Of a DNA stretch of 64,000 bases, positions 25,019-32,845 are shown piece after piece; the stretch's first letter is position 1; the number at the start of each line of letters is the position of its first letter. This stretch comes from Erwinia sp. E602. Lineage in GTDB: Bacteria; Pseudomonadota; Gammaproteobacteria; Enterobacterales; Enterobacteriaceae. A program made the translations under genes and the position numbers. Where the stretch lies: assembly GCF_018141005.1 (NCBI RefSeq), contig NZ_CP046582.1:2356001-2420000 (forward strand), in the 5' to 3' direction. The notes under the pieces were generated by a model that worked only from the letters and a program-made list of their open reading frames with translations, ran no database searches and had not been told where the DNA came from.

Positions 25019-25603
25019 GAGACTCTCCGTGTAAAATTTCATCACAACAAATCATTGCAAAGATTGTTGATATGTTTAATTTTGTTGCAGTTTTCGCAGC
25101 GCAGTATCGATGGCGTTTATGACAATTTCATGACCACTGACGACGTTGAAGGTTAACAGCTGACCACAGGCAATAAGATCGCTCTTCTTTAAGTGACTGT
25201 TTTTAAATTGAGTTAAGTCACATTTTTCTGTCACTGATAAGATTAACCCGTAAAATGTAAACCACTGTAAAGACACCTACAGCGGCGCTTGTCCCATCTC
25301 CGCATACGGCATACCGTTTAGATTTTGCTGTTACGCGATGACGTTATGCAGTTCTGTTGTGCATATGCCAGCCGGCAATGACATAACACAGCGGGCTGCC
25401 AGCGCTCAGCACACAGCGCTTTACGCTTCATACTCTGGATTGATTACCATCCCCTCTGTGAGTGAGTAAGACGTTCGCACCCTGCGACCATCATTAATGG
25501 TGGCTGGCAGCAGATGCACTCTTTTAGGTTTACGCTTAATCCTGAATCGACCCGCCTTGCGCACGACCGATTATGAGAAATCCTTCAGAGATATGAGGTA
25601 GTA
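25019..25603. other. Intergenic region before phosphatase and reductase genes
   Basis: 585 bases that hold the upstream regions of the divergently read phosphatase (minus) and OYE reductase (plus). Besides the Pho-box candidate I see a small ACCAT/ATGGT hairpin near 25489-25503 and no gene. A 66-codon frame at 25076-25276 lacks a ribosome-binding site and overlaps the Pho box. Confidence 0.5.
25119..25136 (-). promoter_or_regulatory. Candidate Pho box
   Basis: On the minus strand TGGTCAT GAAA TTGTCAT fits the PhoB direct-repeat layout (7-base CTGTCAT units with a 4-base A/T-rich spacer), with 5/7 and 6/7 matches. It is about 100 bases before the phosphatase start, and a possible -10 GATACT follows it about ten bases on. 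Confidence 0.55.
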
Positions 25604-26698
25604 ATGAGTCAACTGTTCAGTCCGACACGCATTGGTAAGCTTGAACTTGAAAACCGCATCGTGATTGCGCCGATGTGTCAGTATTCCGCTGAGAACGGTC
25701 TTGCCACCTCATGGCACCGTATTCACCTTGGCCAGCTGGCGCTCTCCGGTGCCGGGCTGCTGATCATAGAGGCCAGCGCCGTCGAAGCGATCGGGCGCAT
25801 CTCCTCCGGCGATCTCGGGCTGTGGGATGACGCCACTGAAGCCGCGCTGGGCGAGGTAATTGGCGATATTCGCCGCTGGTCGCCCATTCGCCTTGGCATT
25901 CAGCTAGGCCACGCCGGGCGCAAGGCCTCCAGCGAGGTGCCCTGGGAGGGCGGTCAGCAGCTGGCCAGCGATCGCGGTGGCTGGCAGACGGTGGCCCCAT
26001 CGGCGCTGCCGTTTACCGATGGTGATGCACCGCCTGCAGAACTGAGCCTTGCCGGTCTGGCCGCGGTAAAACAGGCCTTCGTCGATAGCGCCCTGCGCGC
26101 GGTGCGGCTGGGCATTGAACTGATTGAGATCCACGCCGCGCACGGCTACCTGCTGCACCAGTTCCTGTCGCCGCTGAGCAATCAGCGCAGCGACGAGTAC
26201 GGTGGTTCGCTGGAAAACCGCATGCGCTTCCCGCTGGAAGTGTTCCAGGCCGTGCGCGAAGCGGTCCCTTCAGCGGTCGCGGTTGGCGCACGCCTGTCGG
26301 CCACCGACTGGGTGGAGGGCGGCTGGGACGTGGAACAGTCGATCGTCTTCAGCCAGCGCCTGCAGGCGCTGAACTGTGATTATCTGCATATCTCCAGCGG
26401 CGGCCTCTCCCCCGCTCAGGCCATCAGCGTCGGGCCGGGCTATCAGCTGCCGTTTGCCCGCGCCATCCGTGAGCAGGTATCTATCCCGGTGATTGGCGTT
26501 GGGCTGATTACTGACCCGCATCAGGCTGAGGCGGTGCTGCAGGACGGCGACGCCGACCTGGTAGCGCTGGCGCGCGGCATCCTCTATAACCCACGCTGGC
26601 CATGGCACGCAGCGGCCGCGCTTGATGCACAGGTTCGCGTTGCTCCACAGTATCTGCGTTCGGAGCCGCATGAGGTTAAGGGGACTTTGCGGCGCTAA
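25604..26698 (+). CDS. NADH:flavin oxidoreductase, YqjM/XenA-type old yellow enzyme
   Basis: 364 residues, one FMN-binding TIM barrel. Visible: N-terminal LENRIVIAPMCQYSA with the Cys typical of the YqjM/thermophilic-like OYE class, LGIQLGHAGRKASS with the catalytic-side His-Ala-Gly-Arg-Lys, the family signature EIHAAHGYLLHQFLSPLSNQ then RSDEYGGSLENRMRF, and the C-terminal GLITDPHQAEAVL / LVALARGILYNPRWP phosphate-binding part. These enzymes reduce activated C=C bonds and nitro compounds with NAD(P)H. Alone between unrelated genes. Ribosome-binding site ATGAGGTAGT precedes the ATG. Confidence 0.93.
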   Translation: MSQLFSPTRIGKLELENRIVIAPMCQYSAENGLATSWHRIHLGQLALSGAGLLIIEASAVEAIGRISSGDLGLWDDATEAALGEVIGDIRRWSPIRLGIQLGHAGRKASSEVPWEGGQQLASDRGGWQTVAPSALPFTDGDAPPAELSLAGLAAVKQAFVDSALRAVRLGIELIEIHAAHGYLLHQFLSPLSNQRSDEYGGSLENRMRFPLEVFQAVREAVPSAVAVGARLSATDWVEGGWDVEQSIVFSQRLQALNCDYLHISSGGLSPAQAISVGPGYQLPFARAIREQVSIPVIGVGLITDPHQAEAVLQDGDADLVALARGILYNPRWPWHAAAALDAQVRVAPQYLRSEPHEVKGTLRR

Positions 26699-27099
26699 GG
26701 GATCGGTTCAGGCAGCTTCGGCCAGGCGACATTACGGCGCCTGCATGCTGAACGAACCTTGGCCGAGTAACACGCTCTGCTGGCGAATTCAGCTGAACTC
26801 AACGGTCAGAGGCTGACGATATAAACCAAGGCCAGCGAGGGCGCGGTTTTCCCTTTGCTGGCTAAACGGGCCATTAAAACCTGCTTAGCCAGAAATTAAC
26901 ACCGCCGCTGCCGAAGCACTCTCTTTATTGAGGGTAATATGTATGTTGTAACTAATAAGGATTGCGTTATAAACATCGTTGCCCCTCACCCTGCCGGTTT
27001 GCTCGGTAAATCCGCGACTGGCTGCCGTCGAGCGATGCAGGTAAACCTCTTAAACTACCCGCCCGACAACACGCTTAGTTAAGGTCAGACTTTGCTTAA
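26699..27099. other. Intergenic region without a supported gene
   Basis: 400 bases. The only notable frame is 47 codons (26939-27082) after GAGGGTAAT, with no recognisable content. AT content rises here compared with neighbours, and the following small genes are also unlike the core genome, which suggests an accessory insertion zone from about 26.7 to 29 kb. Confidence 0.4.
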
Positions 27100-27363
27100 T
27101 CAATAACTCTCCGATGGGGGCGCCAGCTCTTCAACCAGCACCAGCGGACATTTCTTCACCCTGCAGGCGTGGCTGTACGCCAGTTCGCAGACCGAGCAGA
27201 CGTCCTTCTCTTCGCTCTCATAGTGGTAATCCATAAAATAGCGGAACGTGCCGCCCCGCTTTGCGCAACGTACGATATGCTGTGGCGCAAAGATCTCATC
27301 CAGCTGCCTGAAGGTCAGGGCTGACGGGTTGTGGAACCCTACTCTTACGCGATAAGTTGTCAT
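27100..27363 (-). CDS. Hypothetical 87-residue protein with Cys cluster
   Basis: Starts MTTYRVRVGFHNPSALTFRQ. The C-terminal half has CSVCELAYSHACRVKKC, four Cys spaced C-x2-C-x8-C-x4-C, which suggests a metal site. No signal peptide. The longer reading frame to a TTG at 27447 has a second GFHNP segment upstream, so the true start could be earlier; I chose the first ATG with no strong ribosome-binding site. Not recognised. Same strand as the 57-residue gene upstream, from which it is separated by an intrinsic terminator. Confidence 0.45.
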   Translation of the reverse strand: MTTYRVRVGFHNPSALTFRQLDEIFAPQHIVRCAKRGGTFRYFMDYHYESEEKDVCSVCELAYSHACRVKKCPLVLVEELAPPSESY

Positions 27364-27462
27364 GCCGTAATTATGTGGCAGCGGGTTATGAAAGCCCAAC
27401 AGGTTGTACGTGTTGCTCAGATTGGTGAAATTTATCGGTAAGGGCAAAATGGCGACGGGCAG

Positions 27463-27483
27463 AAAAAAACCGCCCTGTGGCGG
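27463..27483 (-). terminator. Intrinsic terminator after the 57-residue gene
   Basis: CCGCC/GGCGG arms (27470-27474, 27479-27483) with seven As on the + strand, so minus-strand transcripts end in a T-run. It lies six bases after the stop at 27490 and so supports that small gene being real. Confidence 0.75.
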
Positions 27484-27489
27484 CTCCGG

Positions 27490-27663
27490 TCAGAAATGAG
27501 GAAAGGTCAGTTTTTCGCTAAGAAATTTAAACCCTTCTGCTTCAAATCGGGTCAGTGTCATAGGTACGGCATTAGCAGGTTTGAAGAATCCGCTTTGATG
27601 ACGGTAAAACCAAACCTGAGGTTTAGATAACCCCGTTCCAATCCAGTAAAATCCGGTGTCCAT
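27490..27663 (-). CDS. Hypothetical 57-residue protein
   Basis: Found by reading the minus strand by eye; its length is below usual gene-calling cut-offs. It starts MDTGFYWIGTGLSKPQVWFY and ends KFLSEKLTFPHF. It is rich in aromatic residues (five Phe, two Trp, two Tyr) with no signal or membrane segment. GGAACAGCTTT before the ATG is a fair ribosome-binding site, and an intrinsic terminator follows six bases after the stop. No family is recognised. The peptide has the composition of a structured protein, not of random sequence. Confidence 0.55.
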   Translation of the reverse strand: MDTGFYWIGTGLSKPQVWFYRHQSGFFKPANAVPMTLTRFEAEGFKFLSEKLTFPHF

Positions 27664-27872
27664 AAAGCTGTTCCGGTCATGTATTGAACGCCCACTCTAA
27701 CACGCTGAGATAAAAATTACCTGAAGGGATTTGTTGGGTTTTGTCATTCCCGTGGGTATCTGGCTGATTACTGGCTGTAAAGCGGTTAAAATTAAAGGCC
27801 GCCGGGCGACGTTATCAGAAGGCAGAAAGTTCAGACCTGGAGATGACAGCCAGCCAATTCTGCTGCATCAAA

Positions 27873-27902
27873 CTGAAAACCCCGCGGATGCAGGGTTTTC
27901 AG
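27873..27902 (-). terminator. Hairpin after the Sel1-repeat gene
   Basis: CTGAAAACCC and GGGTTTTCAG form ten perfect pairs around a ten-base loop, just after the lipoprotein stop on the minus strand. T-rich arms make an intrinsic terminator plausible. Confidence 0.6.
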
Positions 27903-27910
27903 CGGGATAA

Positions 27911-28456
27911 CTAAGGCTGCGGGTAATACTTCTGCTTAATCTCCTGCGCCAGCGCTGCGGAGTTGTCCCTTTGCTGTTGCGTTAACGCGCCGCGAAAGAT
28001 GGCGTCCTGAGAAAAAGCCTTTTTATTGTCGAACTGCTGAGCAAGCAGCAGATAAGCAAAAGCTCTGACCTCATCCTTTTCGACGCCCCAGCCGTTCTTA
28101 AAGAACACTGCCGCCGGTAACAGGGCCGGCTTGCCGCCGTTTTCGATCGATTTTTCAAACCAGGCTGCGGCCGCGTTGTTGTCTTTGGCTTCACCCGACT
28201 CAGCGGACGAGTAGATAACGCCCAGCATATACTGCGCCTCGGCGTTGTTGCCCTGCGCGGCTTTGTTCAGCCACTTCATTGCCTCAGCGTGGTTAGAGCC
28301 TCCGCGCGCCTGCCCGGAGTGATACAGCCGGTAAAGTTCGACCTGCGCACTGCTGTCACCGGCCCTCGCCTTCTGCTCAATATCGGCCTGAGACGAACCT
28401 GAATCGCAGGCAGAAATACCTAAACACGCGGCCAGCAGCCAGCCAATCTTTTTCAT
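27911..28456 (-). CDS. Sel1-repeat lipoprotein
   Basis: 181 residues. MKKIGWLLAACLGISACDSG carries a lipobox ISAC, so the protein should be lipid-anchored at Cys17, with Asp at +2 suggesting retention in the inner membrane. The rest has Sel1-type repeats: DSSAQVELYRLYHSGQ, HAEAMKWLNKAAQGNNAEAQ, YMLGVIYSSAE, NNAAAAWFEKSIENGG. Such repeats make alpha-solenoids used for protein contacts. Function unknown. It ends with a hairpin and stands alone. Confidence 0.8.
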   Translation of the reverse strand: MKKIGWLLAACLGISACDSGSSQADIEQKARAGDSSAQVELYRLYHSGQARGGSNHAEAMKWLNKAAQGNNAEAQYMLGVIYSSAESGEAKDNNAAAAWFEKSIENGGKPALLPAAVFFKNGWGVEKDEVRAFAYLLLAQQFDNKKAFSQDAIFRGALTQQQRDNSAALAQEIKQKYYPQP

Positions 28457-29019
28457 ATCCCGCTTCCCGTCAGTAAAATTATCGGCGATCCTAACGGCGT
28501 GAGGCGGTAAAGGGAAGTCACAAGCGTGGTTGAATAGCAGTGTGAGGCGTAAAAAACGCCCGACTTTATGGGTTCAGTTCAATCTATGGGTGGGTCGTTC
28601 ACAAAAAGCTCAGGGTAGGATTCAAACCTACGCTCAGGCAGTAACGACTACGCACACCACTGCCTGATATCGCTTATGTCACGCTTCGCCCCGTCAGGGC
28701 CAGCGCCCGCCTGTCTCTCACAGCTGACGTAAATTCATTCAGGCTTTACCAGGCTGTTCAGCGCAGTCTGTGCCGCTAAAACGCCGCAGTTACATCAACA
28801 ACTTAGCGCTGATGGCGTCTCTCACCACGATCATGAAGAACGCTCATGTTGCTGTGAAATTTAATCACTTTTACTCAAGTCACAACTCTGGCATAAATAA
28901 CATCATGTTATTAACAGTAGCCTACAGCAAGACTACTGGGTGATAAAGACAAAATTTAAAAATCCTGAAAAGCAAGAAATTAATTCAGGTTTTATATCAG
29001 ACTCAGGATACCGATTAAT
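28457..29019. other. Gene-free region with tRNA-like arm and palindromes
   Basis: About 560 bases before mesX. On the minus strand GTAGG-TTTGAAT-CCTAC (28615-28631) has the size and loop of a tRNA T-arm, but no complete cloverleaf can be built around it. TCAGGCAGT/ACTGCCTGA (28634-28642, 28659-28667) is a nine-bp inverted repeat beside it. AATAACAT-C-ATGTTATT (28896-28912) is a perfect 17-base palindrome 108 bases before mesX and a candidate operator. Confidence 0.5.
28896..28912 (+). promoter_or_regulatory. Candidate operator upstream of mesX
   Basis: Perfect palindrome AATAACATCATGTTATT about 108 bases upstream of the mesX ATG. It does not look like a MetJ box (AGACGTCT). The binding protein is unknown. 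Confidence 0.4.
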
Positions 29020-29997
29020 ATGAATACAGAATTTGCCTTTACTGTTAAACGCATCAGCTTTGATGAAGATTACAACCCATCCGAAAATACGCGCATTACC
29101 ACCAACTTCGCCAATCTGGCCCGCGGTGAGAAACGCCAGGAGAACCTGCGCAACACGCTGGTGATGATTAATAACCGTTTCAATACCCTGGCGCACTGGG
29201 ATAATCCAACATCAGATCGTTATTCTGTGGACATTGAGATCGTTTCCGTTGAGATTGATATCGAAGGCAATGGCAAAACCTTTCCGGCGATTGAAATCCT
29301 GAAGACTCATATCGTTGATAAAAAAACCAGGCAGCGTACCGAAGGGATTGTCGGCAACAACTTCTCTTCTTACGTTCGCGATTATGATTTCAGCGTCTTA
29401 TTGTCTGAGCATAATAAGAGCAATGCCGGATTCAGCACGCCAGCCAACTTTGGTGATTTGCACGGTAATTTATTTAAATGTTTCGTTAATTCGGATGTCT
29501 ATAAAACCAACTTTAATAAAGCCCCGGTTATCTGCCTGAGCGTATCCAGTAAAAACGTCTATCAGCGCACTGACTTCGAGCACCCGGTGCTGGGCTTCGA
29601 ATACCAGCAGGATGCGCTGTCCCTGACCGATCACTACTTCAATAAAATGGGTCTGCAGGCGCGCTACTTTATGCCTAAAGGCAGCGCCGCGCCGTTAGCC
29701 TTCTACTTCAACGGCGATCTGCTGAACGATTACACCGATCTTGAGCTGATTAGCACCATCAGCACCATGGAGACGTTCCAGAAGATCTATCGCCCTGAGA
29801 TTTACAACGCAAACTCGGCAGCAGGAGAAGTCTATCAGCCAAGCCTGAACCACCTGGATCACTCCTTAACCCGCATTGTTTACGATCGCGTGGAGCGCAG
29901 CCAGCTGGCCGTTGAACAGGGTAAATTTACTGAAGAGAACTTCATTAAACCGTACCAGCACATTCTTGAGCAGTGGTCTGCTAACTACGCTGCCTGA
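29020..29997 (+). CDS. mesX: MesX (DUF1852), partner of methionine synthase MesD
   Basis: 325 residues, start MNTEFAFTVKRISFDEDYNP after TCAGGATACC. It matches my memory of DUF1852 proteins, which lie directly upstream of short MetE-like synthases. In the published description of folate-independent methionine synthases, MesD needs the DUF1852 protein MesX and oxygen for methionine formation; MesX was proposed to act as an oxygenase. The mesD-like gene begins 29 bases downstream, which supports the assignment. No known metal motif is obvious to me by eye. Cytoplasmic; no signal peptide. Confidence 0.85.
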   Translation: MNTEFAFTVKRISFDEDYNPSENTRITTNFANLARGEKRQENLRNTLVMINNRFNTLAHWDNPTSDRYSVDIEIVSVEIDIEGNGKTFPAIEILKTHIVDKKTRQRTEGIVGNNFSSYVRDYDFSVLLSEHNKSNAGFSTPANFGDLHGNLFKCFVNSDVYKTNFNKAPVICLSVSSKNVYQRTDFEHPVLGFEYQQDALSLTDHYFNKMGLQARYFMPKGSAAPLAFYFNGDLLNDYTDLELISTISTMETFQKIYRPEIYNANSAAGEVYQPSLNHLDHSLTRIVYDRVERSQLAVEQGKFTEENFIKPYQHILEQWSANYAA

Positions 29998-30026
29998 TCG
30001 GCTAAAATTATAAGGTCTTTATTATT

Positions 30027-31058
30027 ATGAAAAAGTTATTACCCACCTCGACCGCCGGCAGCTTACCTAAGCCTTCATGGCTGGCAGAGCCTGAGCAACT
30101 CTGGTCGCCGTGGAAACTGCAGGGACAGGAACTGACTGACGGAAAGCTGGACGCCCTGCGTTTGTGTCTGGAAGATCAGCTGCGTTCCGGCATTGATATC
30201 GTCAGCGACGGGGAGCAAACGCGTCAGCACTTTGTCACCACCTTTATTGAGCACCTTGACGGCGTTGATTTTGAAAATCGTAAGACCGTTAAAATTCGCA
30301 ACCGCTACGAAGCCAGCGTGCCGACGGTGGTGGGTGCCGTATCCCGCCAGAAGTCCGTGTTTGTTGAAGATGCGAAGTTCTTACGCCAGCAAACCACGCA
30401 GCCGATCAAGTGGGCCCTGCCCGGCCCGATGACGATGATCGACACGCTGTATGACCACCACTACCAGAGCCGTGAAAAGCTGGCCTGGGAATTTGCCAAA
30501 ATTCTGAATCAGGAAGCCAAAGAGTTAGAAGCGGCGGGCGTTGATATTATTCAGTTCGACGAGCCGGCGTTTAACGTCTTCTTTGACGAGGTTAACGACT
30601 GGGGCATCGCCGCGCTGGAAAGAGCCGTTGAAGGGCTTAAGTGCGAAACTGCGGTGCATATCTGCTACGGCTACGGCATCAAAGCCAATACCGACTGGAA
30701 AAAGACGCTGGGTTCAGAGTGGCGCCAGTACGAAGAGATCTTCCCGAAACTGCAGAAATCGAGCATTGATATCGTCTCGCTGGAGTGCCAGAACTCCCAC
30801 GTGCCGATGGACCTGATTGAGCTGATTCGCGGTAAAAAAGTGATGGTCGGTGCGATTGACGTGGCCACCAACATCATTGAAACGCCGGAAGAAGTAGCCG
30901 ACACGCTGCGCAAGGCCCTGCAGTTTGTCGATGCCGACAAGCTCTACCCGGCGACCAACTGTGGCATGATCCCGTTATCCCGCCGTATCGCCAAAGGCAA
31001 AATGATGGCCCTGAGCGCCGGTGCTGATATTGTCCGCAGGGAACTGCTGGGTAAATAA
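30027..31058 (+). CDS. mesD: MesD-type core methionine synthase (MetE C-terminal family)
   Basis: 343 residues, about half of MetE, holding only the catalytic zinc barrel. Start STAGSLPKPSWLAE, GIDIVSDGEQTRQHF, IQFDEPAF, VHICYGYG with the His-x-Cys zinc ligands, and YPATNCGMIPLS with the second Cys near the C-terminus. It transfers a methyl group to homocysteine without the N-terminal folate-binding half of MetE, so the methyl donor is probably not methyl-tetrahydrofolate polyglutamate. The preceding mesX makes the MesD class the best fit. A housekeeping MetE or MetH presumably exists elsewhere. Confidence 0.88.
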   Translation: MKKLLPTSTAGSLPKPSWLAEPEQLWSPWKLQGQELTDGKLDALRLCLEDQLRSGIDIVSDGEQTRQHFVTTFIEHLDGVDFENRKTVKIRNRYEASVPTVVGAVSRQKSVFVEDAKFLRQQTTQPIKWALPGPMTMIDTLYDHHYQSREKLAWEFAKILNQEAKELEAAGVDIIQFDEPAFNVFFDEVNDWGIAALERAVEGLKCETAVHICYGYGIKANTDWKKTLGSEWRQYEEIFPKLQKSSIDIVSLECQNSHVPMDLIELIRGKKVMVGAIDVATNIIETPEEVADTLRKALQFVDADKLYPATNCGMIPLSRRIAKGKMMALSAGADIVRRELLGK

Positions 31059-31074
31059 TATCGCCGGTGATCGG

Positions 31075-31109
31075 ATCGCTTAAACGGCCATCAGTCCGGG
31101 TTAAGCGAT
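31075..31109 (+). terminator. Hairpin after mesD
   Basis: ATCGCTTAA and TTAAGCGAT form nine perfect pairs 16 bases after the mesD stop; further GG/CC pairs extend inward. No T-run, so a moderate candidate. Confidence 0.5.
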
Positions 31110-31246
31110 TCGATGCAAACTATTAACTTCTCCTCCTTCAACGGCTCTGTCCTGACGATATCGATCATCAGGCTGGCTAACCATCACCAGCGGGTTGTGC
31201 AGCATCCACCTCGCTCGTTAGCGGATAAATGTACGCACCCTGTCCG

Positions 31247-31534
31247 TCATTCATTCAGGTCCGGGGCTGCAGGTGTCCCGGAGGTGTTAATTATCTCAGC
31301 ACAACAACGTTCGGAAATCAGCAGATCAATCACCCTGTTAATCTGCCTCAGTTGTTTCTGTTGCTGTAGATTCACCAGATAAAGCCACAGAAACACAGGC
31401 GGTGAGAAAACGCCGACCAAAAACAGACCTAACTCAGCACAGCTGGTCACCGGTTTGAGACTGGAAAATGATATCACCACCGTCAACGCTATCGCATAGA
31501 CGGCGGTTAGCAGCATCCCTATCGCAGACAACAT
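31247..31534 (-). CDS. Small two-helix membrane protein
   Basis: 95 residues from an ATG preceded by AAGGATATGT. Two hydrophobic spans, MLSAIGMLLTAVYAIALTVV (1-20) and LGLFLVGVFSPPVFLWLYLV, are followed by a Gln/Lys/Arg-rich tail (NLQQQKQLRQINRVIDLLIS) that should be cytoplasmic and may form a coiled coil. The tail has a Cys-Cys pair. Not recognised. Convergent with mesD and upstream of nothing obvious. Confidence 0.55.
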   Translation of the reverse strand: MLSAIGMLLTAVYAIALTVVISFSSLKPVTSCAELGLFLVGVFSPPVFLWLYLVNLQQQKQLRQINRVIDLLISERCCAEIINTSGTPAAPDLNE

Positions 31535-31647
31535 ACATATCCTTAACTGAAAAATACCGCTGTCTACTCTACCTCTTTGACCGGTTCGGTTTGGCATCGG
31601 TCGTGCGGAATGGGCAGGTTATGCCTTGCAACAGCACCATGCCCCTG

Positions 31648-32604
31648 TCACCCATACACCCCATCCATCGTAAGTATCAGAACTGGCGTGGTAATTGCCG
31701 AAAAAACGGTGGTGATCAGCATGCTGGCGGCGGCCGGGCCGACCAGAGCGTTGAACTGCTGCGACATAAGATACACATTCACCCCGACCGACATCGATGC
31801 CAGCAGCACCACCACTTTGCTCTCCAGCGGCGGCAGGCCGAGCAGCGCGGCCAGCGCCCACACCACCAGCGGCATCACGACAAGCTTAATCGCGCTGAGG
31901 GTGTAGCTGATGGCCAGCCCGTCGCGGATGCGATACACCGCCAGGCTCATGCCAAGGGCGATCAGCGCCAGCGGTACGGCAATCTGACCGATCATCGTCA
32001 GCGGCCGGTCGATGATTGCCGGCAGGGTCAGGCCGCTGAAGCTGAAGGCGGTGCCGGAGAGGATGCCGATAATCAGCGGGTTGCGCAGCACGCTGGCGGT
32101 CGTTTTACCGATGCCCTTCACGGAGAGCGATCCGTGCCTGTACCACTCGACCGAGGCGGTGGCCAGCGTCCACAGCAGCAGGCCGTTAAATACCAGCACC
32201 AGCGCCACCGACGGCATCGCCTGGTCGCCGATCATCACCTTCGCCACCGGAATACCCAGCAGCACGTTATTGGAAAAAATACCGCCGAGGGCAAATACCG
32301 AGCCGGCCACGCCGTCGAGCTTAAATACCCGGCTGGCGATCAGGCGACCGATGATAAATACCAGCAGGCAGCCGCCAAAGAAAGCCAGCAGCAGGCGCAC
32401 GTCCACCGCCGGGCCGGCGCTAAAGTCGCACATCAGGCGGAACAGCATCGCCGGCAGCGCCAGGCGGAACACCACCCGGTTAAGGGCGGTGGTAATGGTC
32501 TCCGGCCAGTTGCGCCAGCGCACCAGCAGCCAGCCCAGCGCGATCAGCATAAATAATGGCATCGCCGCCAGAACCTGGTGTAAAAACGAGCTAAAAAGTG
32601 ACAA
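31648..32604 (-). CDS. AEC-family (auxin efflux carrier-like) transporter
   Basis: 318 residues with about ten membrane helices. Starts MSLFSSFLHQVLAAMPLFML; the family pattern includes LALPAMLFRLM near residue 50, GIFSNNVLLGIPV near 110 and RNPLIIGILSG near 175, the repeated half with N-x-L-x-G helix breaks. Bacterial members move small carboxylates such as malonate or malate. No substrate genes are next to it, so I leave it unnamed. Single-gene unit. Confidence 0.88.
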   Translation of the reverse strand: MSLFSSFLHQVLAAMPLFMLIALGWLLVRWRNWPETITTALNRVVFRLALPAMLFRLMCDFSAGPAVDVRLLLAFFGGCLLVFIIGRLIASRVFKLDGVAGSVFALGGIFSNNVLLGIPVAKVMIGDQAMPSVALVLVFNGLLLWTLATASVEWYRHGSLSVKGIGKTTASVLRNPLIIGILSGTAFSFSGLTLPAIIDRPLTMIGQIAVPLALIALGMSLAVYRIRDGLAISYTLSAIKLVVMPLVVWALAALLGLPPLESKVVVLLASMSVGVNVYLMSQQFNALVGPAAASMLITTVFSAITTPVLILTMDGVYG

Positions 32605-32822
32605 TGTAACCTAACCCCGAACTCTTCAGATTTGCGGACGTAATGTAAAAAACCAGGATGAACTCTTTCGCGGCACCGTTAGCGCAATACAGCCTTAGGC
32701 GCCCCTGGCCTGCTACGGCCAGGCAGGATGCAGAGCAATACGCCTTATAACAGGCTGTCGCATCGCGAAGGGACGACTTCTAAATAAAAACAGTGGCATC
32801 ATAAGGTCTGAACGATGGATAA

Positions 32823-32839
32823 GCGGGCAAAGTGCCCGC
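32823..32839 (-). terminator. Hairpin after AI-2E transporter gene
   Basis: GCGGGCA/TGCCCGC with an AAG loop, six bases past the stop of the minus-strand gene. On the minus strand it is followed by TTATCC, so termination strength is uncertain. A second stem CTGGCC/GGCCAG lies near 32704-32722. Confidence 0.45.
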
Positions 32840-32845
32840 CCGGCG

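Noticed and set aside
25076..25276. 66-codon frame on the minus strand before the phosphatase
   Set aside because: It lacks a ribosome-binding site, overlaps the Pho-box-like promoter and has no family resemblance.
26939..27082. 47-codon frame beginning MYVVTNKDCV after GAGGGTAAT
   Set aside because: There is a fair ribosome-binding site, but the sequence has no recognisable character, promoter or terminator. Conservation would be needed to call it.
28560..28690. Complete tRNA gene on the minus strand
   Set aside because: A T-arm-like stem is present, but no matching acceptor, D-arm or anticodon arm could be placed.
28840..29019. MetJ box upstream of mesX
   Set aside because: No tandem AGACGTCT-like octamers were found; only an unrelated 17-base palindrome is present.
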